DNA of 64,000 nt from Gigaspora margarita (GCA_009809945.1 WTPW01000063.1:92208-156207); one strand, 5' to 3'; positions 48,050 to 59,075 are shown, numbered from the stretch's first letter. Notes: generated from the letters alone by a model not told the origin. Made by a program: numbers and translations.

Positions 48050-48277
48050 ATTTGCATCTGAAAGGGCCCTTTCATATTGTCCTAGTTTAGAATATGTTAT
48101 TCCACGGAGAATTAATGCGATCAAATCGTTAGAATTGACATCTAAAATACAATTAAATTGATCAAGTGAGTCAACATAATGACCCAATTTCAAATATGAA
48201 ATCCCAAGATAAATTTCATTTTCACACTTCTTGTTAATAGAATTTAAGATATCATATTTATCAATGGAGAAATTCAT

Positions 48278-49097
48278 TTATTAGATGATCTTTATGTTTA
48301 CTTATGGTGTGAAAATTCTAAAAGCTTTGTTTTTTTTGTAGAAAAATACAGCGTTGAATATAATGCCAAATTAATTCAGGACAGTGAAATACACTAAAAC
48401 TTATCTAAGTTTGTATAAAAATGACAACATTACAGAAAGCTAAACACCGTTTTGAGAGATGTGAAAGGTCTGGTTTAATTGGATTCAACTAAAACTAGTG
48501 GCTCTATACAAAATTTGGTTTAAAGGCAAACTTGGAATTTGACTAGCATAATTCGCATGTGCGTACGTACATATGTACGTACCTGCATCTTGTAGATTTT
48601 GTATCGCAACGGTTACAGAAAAAATTGTGTAATGAATACTTTATGCTTAGTGTTACATGAAAATACGTACGAAATTTACCAGGAACGTAGTCATGCTTTC
48701 ATATGGCGTATGGATCTCATAAAAGGGATCTCATAATTCAGGGTCGGAATTCATCGGAATCCAGGTAGGATGTGCCGGAATTGATTAACTTTGCCCAAGA
48801 TCATTAAAGATTTTACTAATGAAGTTATAGGCTATTCATTAAGTAAAAATGTTGCTTAATGCTGGTAATTCCGACATGGAATTTTGATGATCCTCTTTTA
48901 ATAAATTTGTTAATGGTGGTTTTACAGCAGAGTGCACAAACCCAAATTTGGTAATGCTCATTGTAGTTGAATAAAATATATATATTAAAGTATTATACTT
49001 ATTATTCTATGATTTTTTGAAAACTTACCAATTTATATATACTTGAAAAATGTAATAGCAAGAACTTTTGAATATCTATATTCAGTTAATATTTATT
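48278..49097. other. Intergenic, 5' of the TPR gene
   Basis: Contains a perfect 20-bp palindrome GTACGTACATATGTACGTAC (48563-48582) about 290 bp upstream of the TPR start, which could be a regulatory site or chance. GGAATTCATCGGAATCC (48726-48742) is a short inverted word. No gene seen. Confidence 0.4.
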
Positions 49098-49336
49098 ATA
49101 AAAATGCACCTATAGTAGTTTTGCACCTATTATATTTTTATAGATTTTTTCAATTTTTATAAATCTTATATAAAAAACTTTACTTCGAATTTTTATACTA
49201 GAGTATTTAGAGCTAGGATTAAGGTTTGGAAAGGGGTTTTAGGGGCATAGAGCATTTTTACTTAGGGTACTGCATACTAATTAATTAGCTAGTAATGTAA
49301 TATCGATGACAAAACACCATAGGTGCATTTTAGCAA
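49098..49336. mobile_element. Small TIR element
   Basis: TAAAAATGCACCTATAGTAG on the left pairs with the inverse of CATAGGTGCATTTTAG on the right. 240 bp, non-coding; target duplication not clear. Confidence 0.5.
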
Positions 49337-49925
49337 AAGTTTTCTATTAAAATTAATTTAAAATAATTCCAGTATAAATTATTAGAAATTAGTAAAGAGG
49401 ATTTAATCAGTACTTATTTAATAATTATTGCAAAAATTTTGGTAATAAATCTTTTTTTATATTAAAAATTGGATGTTACATTAATTTTTTTGATTTTTTT
49501 TATATTTTTTAGTACACACTGCTGAAGTCTTATATTGTTCTTGCAACTGTATATCCTAACAGTGTCCATATATACCAGTAGCCAATGTTCATATATAGGT
49601 TGAAAGATGTCCTCTAGAGGCATTTTTAGCTCAACATCATGGAGTACTATTGTGGCCCCAAGTGTGATGCACTGCACTAGCTACTGCTAGCTAGATAATT
49701 ATAACAAAATGATTCTTACTTTATTTGTTTTCCATGTGTTTATGAAGCACATTACTAATTTCAGACTTCAGTTTCTCATTATATTACATGACTTTGGTTA
49801 TTCCAAATTGAGATTCTAACTTGCTATTACAGATTCTTAAAGTAACCTATTCTAGATTGATGCCCTGGGTTTCTGGCTTTTAGTTCTCTAATTTAGACTA
49901 ATTCAGTAAATTACTATTATTTTAT

Positions 49926-50002
49926 CACTGAGGGAATTTGAACAGGCAACCTTATGATTTGAGACCTCAGAACAAAACTGCTATACTAACAATTCAGAAT
50001 TC
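49926..50002 (-). tRNA. tRNA-Met-like pseudogene or SINE head
   Basis: On the minus strand, TTGTTAGTATAGCAG resembles an A box/D arm, GAGGTCTCAAATCATAAGG resembles an elongator tRNA-Met anticodon arm with one base lost from CATAAT, and CTGTTCAAATTCCC fits the B box. Acceptor-stem pairing and CCA-adjacent structure are poor, so it is unlikely to be a functional tRNA. It may be the polymerase III promoter of a SINE; no poly(A)-like tail was delimited. Confidence 0.35.
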
Positions 50003-50850
50003 AGTTGATACAAATAGAAGATTATTATCAGATAGTAACAATTTTATTTGAGATATAAATATTCTTTTTTTTTGTAAATCTTATTAAAATTTTAGTATAT
50101 ATAATATTTTATAGTACTTTCTAATATTAATATTGTACTATTATATATTTCTTTTAATAGATCAACATTATATAAAAAAAGACGATTCTATTTTTTTCTA
50201 AAAAAATTAATAAGATAATATTTCACTTGATGTTAAAATATTTAAAAATTTAATAGAATAAAAAGTTAAATTAACAGAAGCTTTATTATAAACTTTATTA
50301 GCAGAAAATATTCAAAAATTTTATTATTAGAAATTTATTTGTCAAAATTTTTAGGCTATTTTGTTAGTACTAATATTTATTAAATAAATATAATTTGAAT
50401 ATATTTGTATAAAGTTTAACTTGAATAATTTGTAACTAATAACGAATTAATTAATTTGACAATTTACCTTAATTAGTCTATTCTGGAAACTCTATTTAAC
50501 TACTAAGTTTATTAAATTTTTTATAGCTAATATTGGATTAAAAAGTTCAAATTACTAGACTTATTATATTACTTTTCAATTGTTACTATATATAATTTCT
50601 GCTTTTAATGTACTTATAATACAATACTTCCAATAAAGTACAATTCATTGGGTTAAACAATTATAACCTTGTAGTTATTTTGAGATTGGTGTAATAATTT
50701 TTAACCAATTTTTTAACAACTATTAATTCAAAATGTACAAAACTTTAATATGTTATAGCCCAATATCATATTTATATTAAATAAAATTAACTAATTTGGA
50801 TTAGTAGTTGCTAAAAAATTATTAAAATTAAAACTAAATATATATATAAC
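50003..50850. other. Intergenic A+T-rich DNA
   Basis: No gene or element recognised. Confidence 0.4.
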
Positions 50851-50859
50851 TTTAAATTG

Positions 50860-50993
50860 AGCTTGAACTAAATTTAGACTAACTCTAAAAGTTCAATATT
50901 AAATTGAACTTGAGCAGTATTTTAAAAATAATCTAGTTTAGTTTAGTTCAAAATTAAACTAAATCAGTTTAGTTAAGGTTTATAGGAACACTA
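50860..50993. repeat. Decayed end of the GGTTCA-array element
   Basis: AACTCTAAAAGTTCAATATTAAA, TTGAACTTGAGCAGTATTTTA and TTTATAGGAACACTA follow the order of 15420-15554 (right end of the 13838-15554 element), with GC pairs replaced by AT. Left part and duplication not recovered. Confidence 0.6.
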
Positions 50994-51006
50994 TATAATA
51001 TACTAT

Positions 51007-51110
51007 AGTCATTCTTCTCTATAATTACACAGTTGGGCACACTCTATTATGGTAAGGTGTAACTTTATAAACTAACTCTATATAAGCACAAATTATAATT
51101 AATATAAAAA
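51007..51110. repeat. Fragment of the Tigger-type MITE
   Basis: AGTCATTCTTCTCTATAATTACACAGTTGGGCACACTCTATTATGG matches the left end of the element at 22441 and the inverted right end of that at 63993. Only about 100 bp remain. Confidence 0.55.
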
Positions 51111-51511
51111 AAGTTAATTTAATAAAGATGTTTTAAAAAATTATAAATATAATTGTATATATAGTGCAAGATATCTATACTCAATAGTTATACAAGGTGT
51201 TTCAATTTTTCAAATAGCTATAACTTTTTATCTAAGAAGTTTTAAAAAATTCTGACCAGTAGCTTTATAGAGCTATATCAGCTCTATATATATGCCAAAT
51301 ATCTTTTCAAAATCTTATTACTATAAAAAGTTTTAGCAATTTGAAAATTGAAATTTTATATGTAAATTTATATAAATTTATATATAAATTTTCAATTTTT
51401 AAATTGCTAAAACCTTTTACAGTGATGAGATTTTGAAAAGATATTTGGCATATATGTAGAGCTAATATTGCTTTATAAAATTACTGGTTAGATTTTTTTT
51501 AAAATTTCTTA

Positions 51512-53370
51512 TAGGGCTCAAAAGTCCAGTTCAGGTCCAGTCTGTATCTGGCCAGACCCAGACTTGAACCTGAACTCGAACTATAAATTTTTAAATTTTC
51601 AGACCCAGACTCAAACCTGAACCCAAAGTACTGAACTCGAACCAGACTCAAACATAGATATAGGTTTGGTCTGGGTCCAGTCTGAAGTTTGCGAACCTGT
51701 CTGAGTTCAGGATAGTGAGTTACTACCCTAGTAAAGTTAATACCTGGGTCACAAAATAATAACCTGGATGGTCTAGAAATGGGTTTTACATGTGCACATA
51801 ATTCCTTAATCATGCACATTCATGCGCATTAATGCACATGTTTCTGAATCATGCGCAGTTTATGCCATCAAAATTTGGATCCTTTATGGCCAGCTTGTTG
51901 TGGTAAATTTAATATTATTTTACATTTATATTTTTAACTTGTTCGCATGATCATACTGGTCCTGCACTGCATCACATGCTGCGCAGCTACCCAATTTACA
52001 TAACCCATTATCAAAATGTTAGTTAAGACTAGTAATGGACAACATGTGAGATCCACACGTGATCCTGCATAGGATTTAAAAACTCTTGTGTGAGACTTTT
52101 AATATAAAATTGTCTGGCTTGCGTTAGCATATCATCAGGCTTGCATTAACAAATTATCCAGCCTGCTTTAACATAAGTGGGCCAATTCCTAATTAGTATT
52201 TGATTTAAATAAAAATATTATGCACACATTAACTTTTTATTTGTTTTTTTATTCCACATATATATGTACATTCTGTACATACAGAGATAATGTGCAAATA
52301 TATATTGAAATATAATTTTTAAATTGTCATTATTAATAAAGTGGGAATCTATTATTGATTATTATTAAGTATAAAAGTGACTATTTGATCAGGAATTATA
52401 AGCCAAATTATTTTCTTATGAGTCATTTATAATTTTGTGTGTATATAACCTTATTACTTATAAATTTACAGTAGCATATTTATATCTCATTATGCACCTA
52501 AATACTTATAAATTTTTATATGCTATATGATTTTATCATTTTGTTGGCATTTTAATTTTTAAATATAATAATATTTTAAAAATAAATTGATAAAATTAAG
52601 ACAAATCTGAATTGATAAATTTAATAATTATAAGATTAAAATGTTTTAAAAGTAGGCAAAATCTATACAAGCATTATATTTGTAATAAAATGCAGTAAGG
52701 TTTATAAGAAATGATTATGATTTTAACAAGAAATTACATTCTTGGTGATGATTTTTATATATATATTTTATTAATTGTGAAAAATTCAGAAACACTACTC
52801 AATCCCACATGGGATTTTTAAAAAAATCAGGATTTGCCTATTACTAGTTAAGACTAATATATTGTGACCATCAGTTGGGATAGCAATGATGGATATCAGT
52901 CCAATTTAGCTCTGATGGTTTACTTGGGTTTAAATTTATAGCGATTGTACATGGGTTTATAACGTTACAAGAATTAATTAATTGGGTCATAGGTTATCAC
53001 TTAAACTGATCAATCTATGTGATTGATTTAAATAAGACGTATAAGATGTAAATAATTAAACATCGAAGAGAATTTATTATAATAATATTAAATAAATAAA
53101 TAAAATAAAATAAAATAAGAACAAAAAATATCAATTTTCAATTTTCTTGATCAGCTTATTGCGATATTGCTCAACTACTTTCAGACTTTTGGACTGGACT
53201 CAAACTTTTGAACCGGACTCAAACTGGACCTGAACTAAGTTAAAAGTTTGATATTCAAACCTGGACTGAACCGAGTTTTAAAATAGTTTGAGTCTGAGTC
53301 CAGTTCGAATTTTGAACCAGACCTGGACTTGTCTAAAGTCTGGCCTCAGTTTGGGTCTATCAGAGCCCTA
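51512..53370. mobile_element. hAT-like element with AGTCTGG / GGTTC arrays
   Basis: Perfect terminal 8-mers TAGGGCTC (51512) and GAGCCCTA (53370). After removing the MITE at 53373, flanks are ATTTCTTA and CTTCTTAG, an imperfect duplication sharing TTCTTA. Subterminal regions (51520-51720, 53180-53360) are rich in CAGACCCAGACT, GAACCTGAA, GGACTGGACT and inverses. An 817-bp MITE lies inside. Confidence 0.65.
52030..52846. mobile_element. hAT-like MITE
   Basis: Perfect 8-bp duplication GTTAAGAC (52022-52029, 52847-52854). Ends TAGTAATGG and CTATTACTA. Left subterminal words GGCTTGCGTTA, GGCTTGCATTAA and AGCCTGCTTTAA form a short array; a shared ATCC(C)ACA(C/T)G.GAT pair sits near both ends. Non-coding, 817 bp. 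Confidence 0.85.
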
Positions 53371-53372
53371 CT

Positions 53373-53553
53373 AGGACCCCAAAATATATATAGACAGGTC
53401 AGGTTAATTATAGGGTTACTAAAAAAGAAAAGATCTGCAAAAAAAACTTCAAAAATAAGCAAAAAAATTACTATAAATAGAAAAGATCTGTATAAAAAAC
53501 CTCAAAAATAAGCAAACTCATACCTGACCTATCTATGTATATTTCAGGGTCCT
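53373..53553. mobile_element. Short hAT-like MITE, copy 1 of two
   Basis: Ends AGGACCCCAAAATATATATA and inverted AGGACCCTGAAATATACATA, then AGGTCAGG. Flanks GCCCTACT and GCCCTCTT (6 of 8 identical). Inside, CAAAAATAAGCAAA is directly repeated. Same family as 59330-59506. Confidence 0.8.
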
Positions 53554-53645
53554 GCCCTCTTCTTAGATAAAAAGTTATAACTATTTGAAAATTTGAAACA
53601 CCTCATGTAACTATTGAGTATAAATATCTTGTACCATAGTTGTTA

Positions 53646-53965
53646 TATAGAAACATCAAAATAATACTAGTAAATTAATTTTTTTGCAATAAAAAATATT
53701 GTTCAAAAAAACAAAAAACACTTATTATAAAAGTTTTATATAAATTAGTTACCTTTTTATTAGTACTGTTTTTATTTTACATACTTACAAAAAGTAGATA
53801 AAAAAGATTGTAATTTTTTTATAAAAAAATAAAAATATTATATTAGTAAAATATTAATAAATTAATATAAAAATTTTAGGGTAGATATATTTCATTCTTT
53901 TGAACAACTTTTCTTACTATATAAAAATCAATTTGCTTAGTATTATTTGGCTTTCATATTGTTAA
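53646..53965. repeat. Palindromic A+T-rich repeat
   Basis: TCAAAATAATACTAGTAAATTAAT on the left is the inverse of the 53915-53955 segment (TTGCTTAGTATTATTTGG); AACAACTTTTC pairs with TTGTTCAAAA. The same sequence family occurs at 58620-59075 in rearranged order. Confidence 0.55.
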
Positions 53966-54241
53966 CCTATGAAAATATACAAAAATGGGCATAACTCTTG
54001 ATCCAATAATCAGAACTTGCTGAAACAACCACTATTCGACTCAGCTCGACAAGATGGTTCGAATGAGCTATAGATCATCTCTGTACAACCACTAGTTGCC
54101 AAGATCAGAACCAATGAACAATCAAGTATAGGATCTACAATTTGATTGTCTAGGAGATCTACTGCGCGCCAAAGTGCATATATGGCATTTATAAAACATG
54201 TCATATTTATAGCATATATACTCTATATTTTATTTATAACA
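53966..54241. other. Unassigned unique sequence
   Basis: Slightly less A+T-rich than its surroundings (GACTCAGCTCGACAAGATGG). A 64-codon minus-strand frame ends CRAESNSGCFSKF but shows no known domain. Confidence 0.25.
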
Positions 54242-54249
54242 CATATGGG

Positions 54250-54531
54250 CAGTGTTGTCACAGGACAGCTTTGGACAATGATTTGGACAATTTTGGACAA
54301 TTTTGGACAATTAAATAAAGCAAAATTACTTAAAATTTTATTAAGATAACCTATTTTAATTTTAACTAAAATGTGTTCAGCATCTAAAAAAAATATATAG
54401 TTATATATTTTTTTAGATAGATTTACTAATTATTAAAGGCTGAACAAGCTTTGGACAATCTTGGACATTTGGACAATTTTGGATGTGGACATGCCAAAAA
54501 AGGCTATGGACAGCCAAAATGTACAATACTG
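54250..54531. mobile_element. hAT-like MITE with TTTGGACAA arrays
   Basis: Perfect 8-bp duplication CATATGGG (54242-54249, 54532-54539). TIRs CAGTGTTGTCAC and inverted CAGTATTGTACA. TTTGGACAA occurs four times near the left end and three to four times near the right. 282 bp. It landed on the edge of the palindrome at 54532-54778. Confidence 0.9.
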
Positions 54532-54778
54532 CATATGGGGTCTTTGCCGTGAAAATGACCTTACGGGACTATGTAGATTTTATGAATAAAAATTAAAATT
54601 TCTAGCTACCTGGTAATCCAATCAAATAAAAATTTTTTATTTTGTAGAGCTTAGTGAGTTTTACAAAATAAAAAAAAGTTTATTTGAATTGGATTACTGG
54701 ATAGCTAAAAACTTCAATTTTTATTCATAAGATCTACATAGTCCCATAAGGTCATTTTCAAGGCAAAGACCCCATATG
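54532..54778. mobile_element. Palindromic MITE
   Basis: CATATGGGGTCTTTGCC at the left is inverted at the right (GGCAAAGACCCCATATG). Arms of about 110 bp (AAAATGACCTTACGGGACTA, GTAGATTTTATGAATAAAAA, TGGTAATCCAATCAAATAAA) pair almost throughout. Confidence 0.8.
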
Positions 54779-54879
54779 TCATTTATTTTATATATTACAT
54801 TTATACTATTTATACTATATATTTTATTAGTAGTAGATATAGCATTTATTGCACATGTAATAGATATAGCCCGTTACAT

Positions 54880-55110
54880 TTGTGAAAAACAAAAATGTAT
54901 AAAAGCAGCCAATGTGGACCCCAAGTTCAACATTGAGTCTTCATACTCTTTCAATAAATAAAACATTTATTTACTACACAAATTAAACAGTTACTGGTAT
55001 CTTCATAAACTTTTAATTGTTGCCTCTTTAATAATTGCAAATTACCATAAATCTTCTTTGTTAAGTTTTCTTGAAAAACGCCTTTCGTTCGACTTAGTTA
55101 AATCACAGTA
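54880..55110 (+). promoter_or_regulatory. Possible 5' LTR promoter region of the gypsy remnant
   Basis: TGTATAAAAGCAGCC (TATA-like) at 54896-54910 is followed after about 40 bp by TCTTCATACTCTTTC and AATAAATAAAAC (poly(A) signal-like), an order typical of R/U5 in fungal LTR retrotransposons. It lies 0.6 kb upstream of the gag-like frame. No matching 3' LTR is in the window and no primer-binding site was certain. Confidence 0.35.
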
Positions 55111-55528
55111 ACAAGTGAGGTTACACAAAGAGATCACTGTCTAAGATCGCTCTAGTTACCTACTATCTTGAAAAAGTATATATAGGATAACAAATTGGTG
55201 GTAACTGTAAGATACTTTCTCCACCCTTGCATTGTATTTTGAAAACCCAAAAACTGGATTTTGGACTTCGTGGAAAGTTTTTAACTAAGTAAACTTGATC
55301 AATTTTGCTCTGTTTGAGCTAAAATTTGGAATATACCTGATAAAAGATTCTGCATCTTTTGTACAAAGCTTATCTTAGGACGAAAATCTAACTGGAATCC
55401 GCAAATCATGTTGACAGCATTTTCTTCCAGATAATCTGCAAGAAAGAAACTTTTGGTCACGTGACTTCTGTCGCGAAACAAACTTGAAGAATTGAATATT
55501 AAAAGACATTAAAACCTAATTAAAGTAA

Positions 55529-58369
55529 TACTGGATACCTAGGAAAGGTATTGCCACTTCAAAAACACCAGAACATATTGAAAATACTCTTGCTTGGAAG
55601 GCTCCTTTCTACAAGAAATATTTGGAACAAGAATTGGAAAAATTAGTTGAATCCTCTAAACAACCAGATGGAACCATTGTCTTTTTCTTGCAAACCTTGA
55701 AATTAGCGAACTTATACTGTACTCAATTAAACCAGACCAAAGCTTTTGATTGATAAAATTTTATTTTCTTTTCTTATTTTCTTTATCTTTATTATTATTA
55801 TTATTTTATTATTTTATGCAATTTAATTATCAAGGATACATACAGAAATTAGTAATACACCACCAAGAACACTATATAAGAGCCATCTTAAGTCAAATAG
55901 ATGATTATTGTGAGATTTGCTACTCTGTAACTACTACTGTTCCTAGAAACTTTCTAAATTTCTATCGTTGGTATTGTGCTCAATATCCTGCTAGTGATTT
56001 TTCTGGAAAATCCTTGGAATACTTTCAACAAATATCCCAAATTTATATCCAATTTAACCTACCTCAGTTTAAAAATACTATATTTAGATTTATTTTTAGC
56101 TTTAGATATTCTTCTTTCCCTGGTAACCTTACTAAGATTATTCATAGTATATCTGTCTTAACTGCATTTACTAGTTGTTTCTTTAAAGACTCTTTTACTT
56201 TAAAAGAATCAGATTTCAACGACGATTGTTTTTATGAAGATTTTGAAGATTATAGTGACTCATTTCAAAACCTTTTTACTTTAACACCTATTAATACACC
56301 ACAACCTAGTCCTATCTTAGTACCTGCACGTCTGCCTACTCCTCCTTCATTACCTATTCACGCAATAGCTACTATTCAAAATGTTTATAACTACTTGAGA
56401 GAAAATGAAAAAGGAGGCATGTTATTAAGGGTTGAACCATTTAAAGAAGATGGAACCCAAGACCCTCTTATCTGGTTGGAAGACTATGACAAAGTTGCTC
56501 AAGCAAATAAATAGAATTTGGCTAGAAAAAAAGATATCTTTGCTGCTTTTTTGGGGATAATGCAGAAGATTGGACCACTACAGTTAATAATTATGCTGAT
56601 AGAGGAACAAATTGGAATACTGTGACTACTGCTTTAAAAACTCATTCTGTACTCAAAGATGGCAAAATAAATGGCTTAGAGACTTGGATACCTTAAAACA
56701 AGGCTCAAAAAAACTATTGATTCCTACAATAGTAGATTTAAAAGACTGGTCAAAAGAGTAAAAGCTAGAGCTGCTCTTCAGGATGCCCAAAAATTATATT
56801 ACTTCAAAAAGGGATTACAACCTGCAACCCTTCCAATTCTTCTTACTTATAACCCAGCCACTTTAAAAGCTCTTCTTGAACTTGCTAGAACCTATGAGCA
56901 AGGAGCTGACTTTGCTACCAATGCTAATCCTGGTGTAAATAACCCCAATATTGCTGCCTATGAAAAGGAAATAGAGCAGTTAACCAAGCAAATGAAACAA
57001 ATATCATTAAACTATGCATCCATTGCCACTGCCTTGAGTGCCCAAACTGAGCCACAATATCACCCAAAACAATCTAAACAATTCTACCAGAAGCCAAGGC
57101 CTACCAACAATTTTCACCCAAATGTTATCTGCTATCGATACAGTGAACAAAGACACTATGCAAGAGACTGTATGGCTAAATGTCTCCCAACCAAAGAGCA
57201 ATGTTATCAAATGAATTCTCGACCCCAAATGAAGCAGAAAATTCATTATGCTGCTATAGAGGAAGAATACTGCTCAGATGAGAATGAGGTCTATGTTACT
57301 TGTGCCCCTCATCCTAAACCTTAAAGTACTAACTGCAAAGTGCAAAAAGAAGCCCAAAGAAAAGCCCAAAAGAAGTCAGAATCCCAAAAAGAAATCAAAT
57401 TGAGAACCAGAACTGTATAGGCTAATGAACCTGAATTTGAGGATATGATAGAAGAACCCATTTAAGTCCTTAAATCTACTAAAGCACCTAGGAAGAAGAT
57501 TCAAAAACTTCCTTCTGTAATCGACCAATTGGAGCCCTATGATATCTCCAAAGATCTCTTGAACAAACAAGCCCAAGGTACCTATGAACAGCTGCTTCAA
57601 TACACTAACCAACATAAAAACCTTGCCCAAACCATAAAGAGAGGCAATGCTCCAGTCACTGAAGCCAACCATGTGGAACTAGGACCTAAAAGAAAAATAG
57701 TGGCCATGAGGTGCCATGTCAATATTAAAGGACAGCCAGTAGTTGCTATACTTGACTTTGGTGCTGCTATTAGTATTATTACTGCCAAGTTAATGAAGAG
57801 ATTAGGATTGAAAATTAACCAAGAGTCCAAGACTATTGTTGTAACTGCTAATGGACAAAGAAAAAAAGCATTAGGATCCATTAATGATGTGAAGATTACC
57901 CTCCAAAATATTGCAATCCCTATTGATTTGCAAGTAATTGAATCAAAGGATAAAACCCTCTTGTTAGAAACTGATTGGTTCAACAAGTTCAGAGCAAACC
58001 TTGATTTTGATAACCATACCTTGAAGATTCGCTACTTAGGAAAAAGAGCTACCATTTATACACCCATGTAAGCAGTGAACCTGTACCTGAAGAATTTGAA
58101 GAATTCACCAATGAAGATGAATGGATAGATGAAATTGAACAAGATGAAATGGAAACTTACTATATTGAAGAAGAAGACCAAGAAGAGGAAAACCTGTTCT
58201 TTAACCCATGGACAGAAGTTATCTCTAAAAAGAACCCAGCAGCCTATGTTGCTTTTATAGCTGAAGTTAATGTCCAACCCTCCACCATGCAAATTAACAT
58301 TGCCCTTACTAATTCTGAAAAGAAGATTGCAGAAAAGATTCTTCTCAACAACAGCCATATTTATAGATA
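55529..58369 (+). pseudogene. Ty3/gypsy-like gag-protease remnant, pol missing
   Basis: Structural gag and aspartic protease of an LTR retrotransposon. Order: a leading open segment (55529-55753, SKTPEHIENTLAWKAPFYKK), a gag N-terminal region (55750-56514, ending VEPFKEDGTQDPLIWLEDYD), the capsid-like region (FKRLVKRVKARAALQDAQKL, LPILLTYNPATLKALLELAR), then a CCHC-knuckle remnant at about 57130-57172 in which C-x2-C has become CYRYSEQRHYARDC. The retropepsin is at about 57690-58000 (AILDFGAAISIITAKLMKRL); the catalytic DSG/DTG reads DFG.

Frame breaks lie at 56515 (TAG where Trp is expected) and near 56560-56700, and stops occur at 57322, 57418 and 57463. A linker (SEKKIAEKILLNNSHIY) precedes where reverse transcriptase should begin, but a MITE (58370) and repeats follow instead; no RT, RNase H or integrase is present. 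Confidence 0.85.
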
Positions 58370-58618
58370 TGGGGGTGAGTCAATAGAAATCAAGCAAATT
58401 TTTTTAGTAACTTTTTTTAAATGTTTAAATCAAAATAATTTAACAAGAACTTGATCAAATTTGATAAATTTTTTTTAAAATTAATTTTGTATATTTATAA
58501 AATTAATTTAAAAAAAATTTTATCAAATTGGGTTAAATTTTTATTAAATTATTTCCATTCAAAGTTTCAAAAAATTTTATTATAAAAAATTTGCTTAATT
58601 TCTATTGACTAACCCCAA
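58370..58618. mobile_element. TA-flanked MITE at the truncation point of the gypsy remnant
   Basis: TIRs TGGGGGTGAGTCAATAGAAA and inverted TTGGGGTTAGTCAATAGAAA, TA at 58368-58369 and 58619-58620. 249 bp with A+T-rich arms (AAGCAAATTTTTT). Confidence 0.75.
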
Positions 58619-58619
58619 T

Positions 58620-59075
58620 ATGTAAAATAAAAAACTATACTAATAAAAAGTTATTCAATTTGCATAAAATTCTATATTAGATATATTTTGTTTTAAACAA
58701 TTTTTCTTATTGTATAAAAATTGATTTACTTAGTATTTATTTTAACTTTATATTTAGCAATATTCAATTGTAAAATTTATTTTTAAAAAACTTTTTATAT
58801 ATAATGATTGATTGTTGCTATAAATAAAAGTCAAAATAATACTAAGTAAATCAATTTTTATACAATAAAAAAAGTTATTAGAAGAACAAAATGCACCTAA
58901 AATAAAATTTTTATATAGATCAGTTGAATATTTCATTAATATGTTTTTTATTTTATATTTCTACAAAAAAAATTACAAATTTTTTAGCTATATTTGTAAA
59001 TAAGCAAAATATAAAACAATATTAACAAAAAGTTATCCAAAATTTCAGAATAGGAGTATTTTTTTAAACTTTATT
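58620..59075. repeat. Rearranged copies of the palindrome at 53646-53965
   Basis: 58660-58765 (AACAATTTTTCTTATTGTATAA, TTGATTTACTTAGTATTTATTT) and 58815-59060 (CAAAATAATACTAAGTAAATC, AATTTTTATACAATAAAAA) are inverses and resemble both arms of 53646-53965. Confidence 0.5.

Larger units (their letters stand above)
41662..48277 (-). pseudogene. Long TPR protein, broken by two large insertions
   Basis: Tetratricopeptide repeats of 34 residues throughout; TPRs form protein-binding helical scaffolds. Start ATG at 48275-48277 (MNFSIDKYDILNSI). Typical units are IYLGISYLKLGHYVDSLDQF, YFMLGKYNKALINFNKALGI, and HGEAYLNLEHYYNAYSDFD, commonly ending in ..EI.PNN. Reading order is 48277-48050, 46404-45963, 43170-41662, with about twenty TPRs remaining.

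The hAT-like element 46405-48049 separates ERALSDAN from NRSLEIES; a second insertion (43171-45962) separates YSLGQY from KAF.LNLGKALEINP. Additional frame shifts occur near 42195-42240, 42420, 42480, 42900 and in an A8 run at 41717, after which FLEKYDLPLFDFIKALGA ends the protein. It lies 22 bp upstream of the Sel1-kinase start on the same strand; a former fusion cannot be excluded. Confidence 0.8.
51165..53645. mobile_element. Palindromic MITE split by a later insertion
   Basis: GCAAGATATCTATACTCAAT..GGTGTTTCAATTTTTCAAATAG (51165-51235) is the inverse of 53570-53640. Inside the left part, 51240-51500 is itself a hairpin (GCCAAATATCTTTTCAAAATC and inverse; ATTGCTAAAA). The right arm resumes at about 53560 (CTTCTTAGATAAAAAG). 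Everything between about 51512 and 53560 is a nested insertion. Confidence 0.75.

Noticed and set aside
57597..57986. 129-codon minus-strand frame
   Set aside because: Exact antisense of the retropepsin region.
58754..58936. 60-codon minus-strand frame
   Set aside because: Lies within palindromic A+T-rich repeats.
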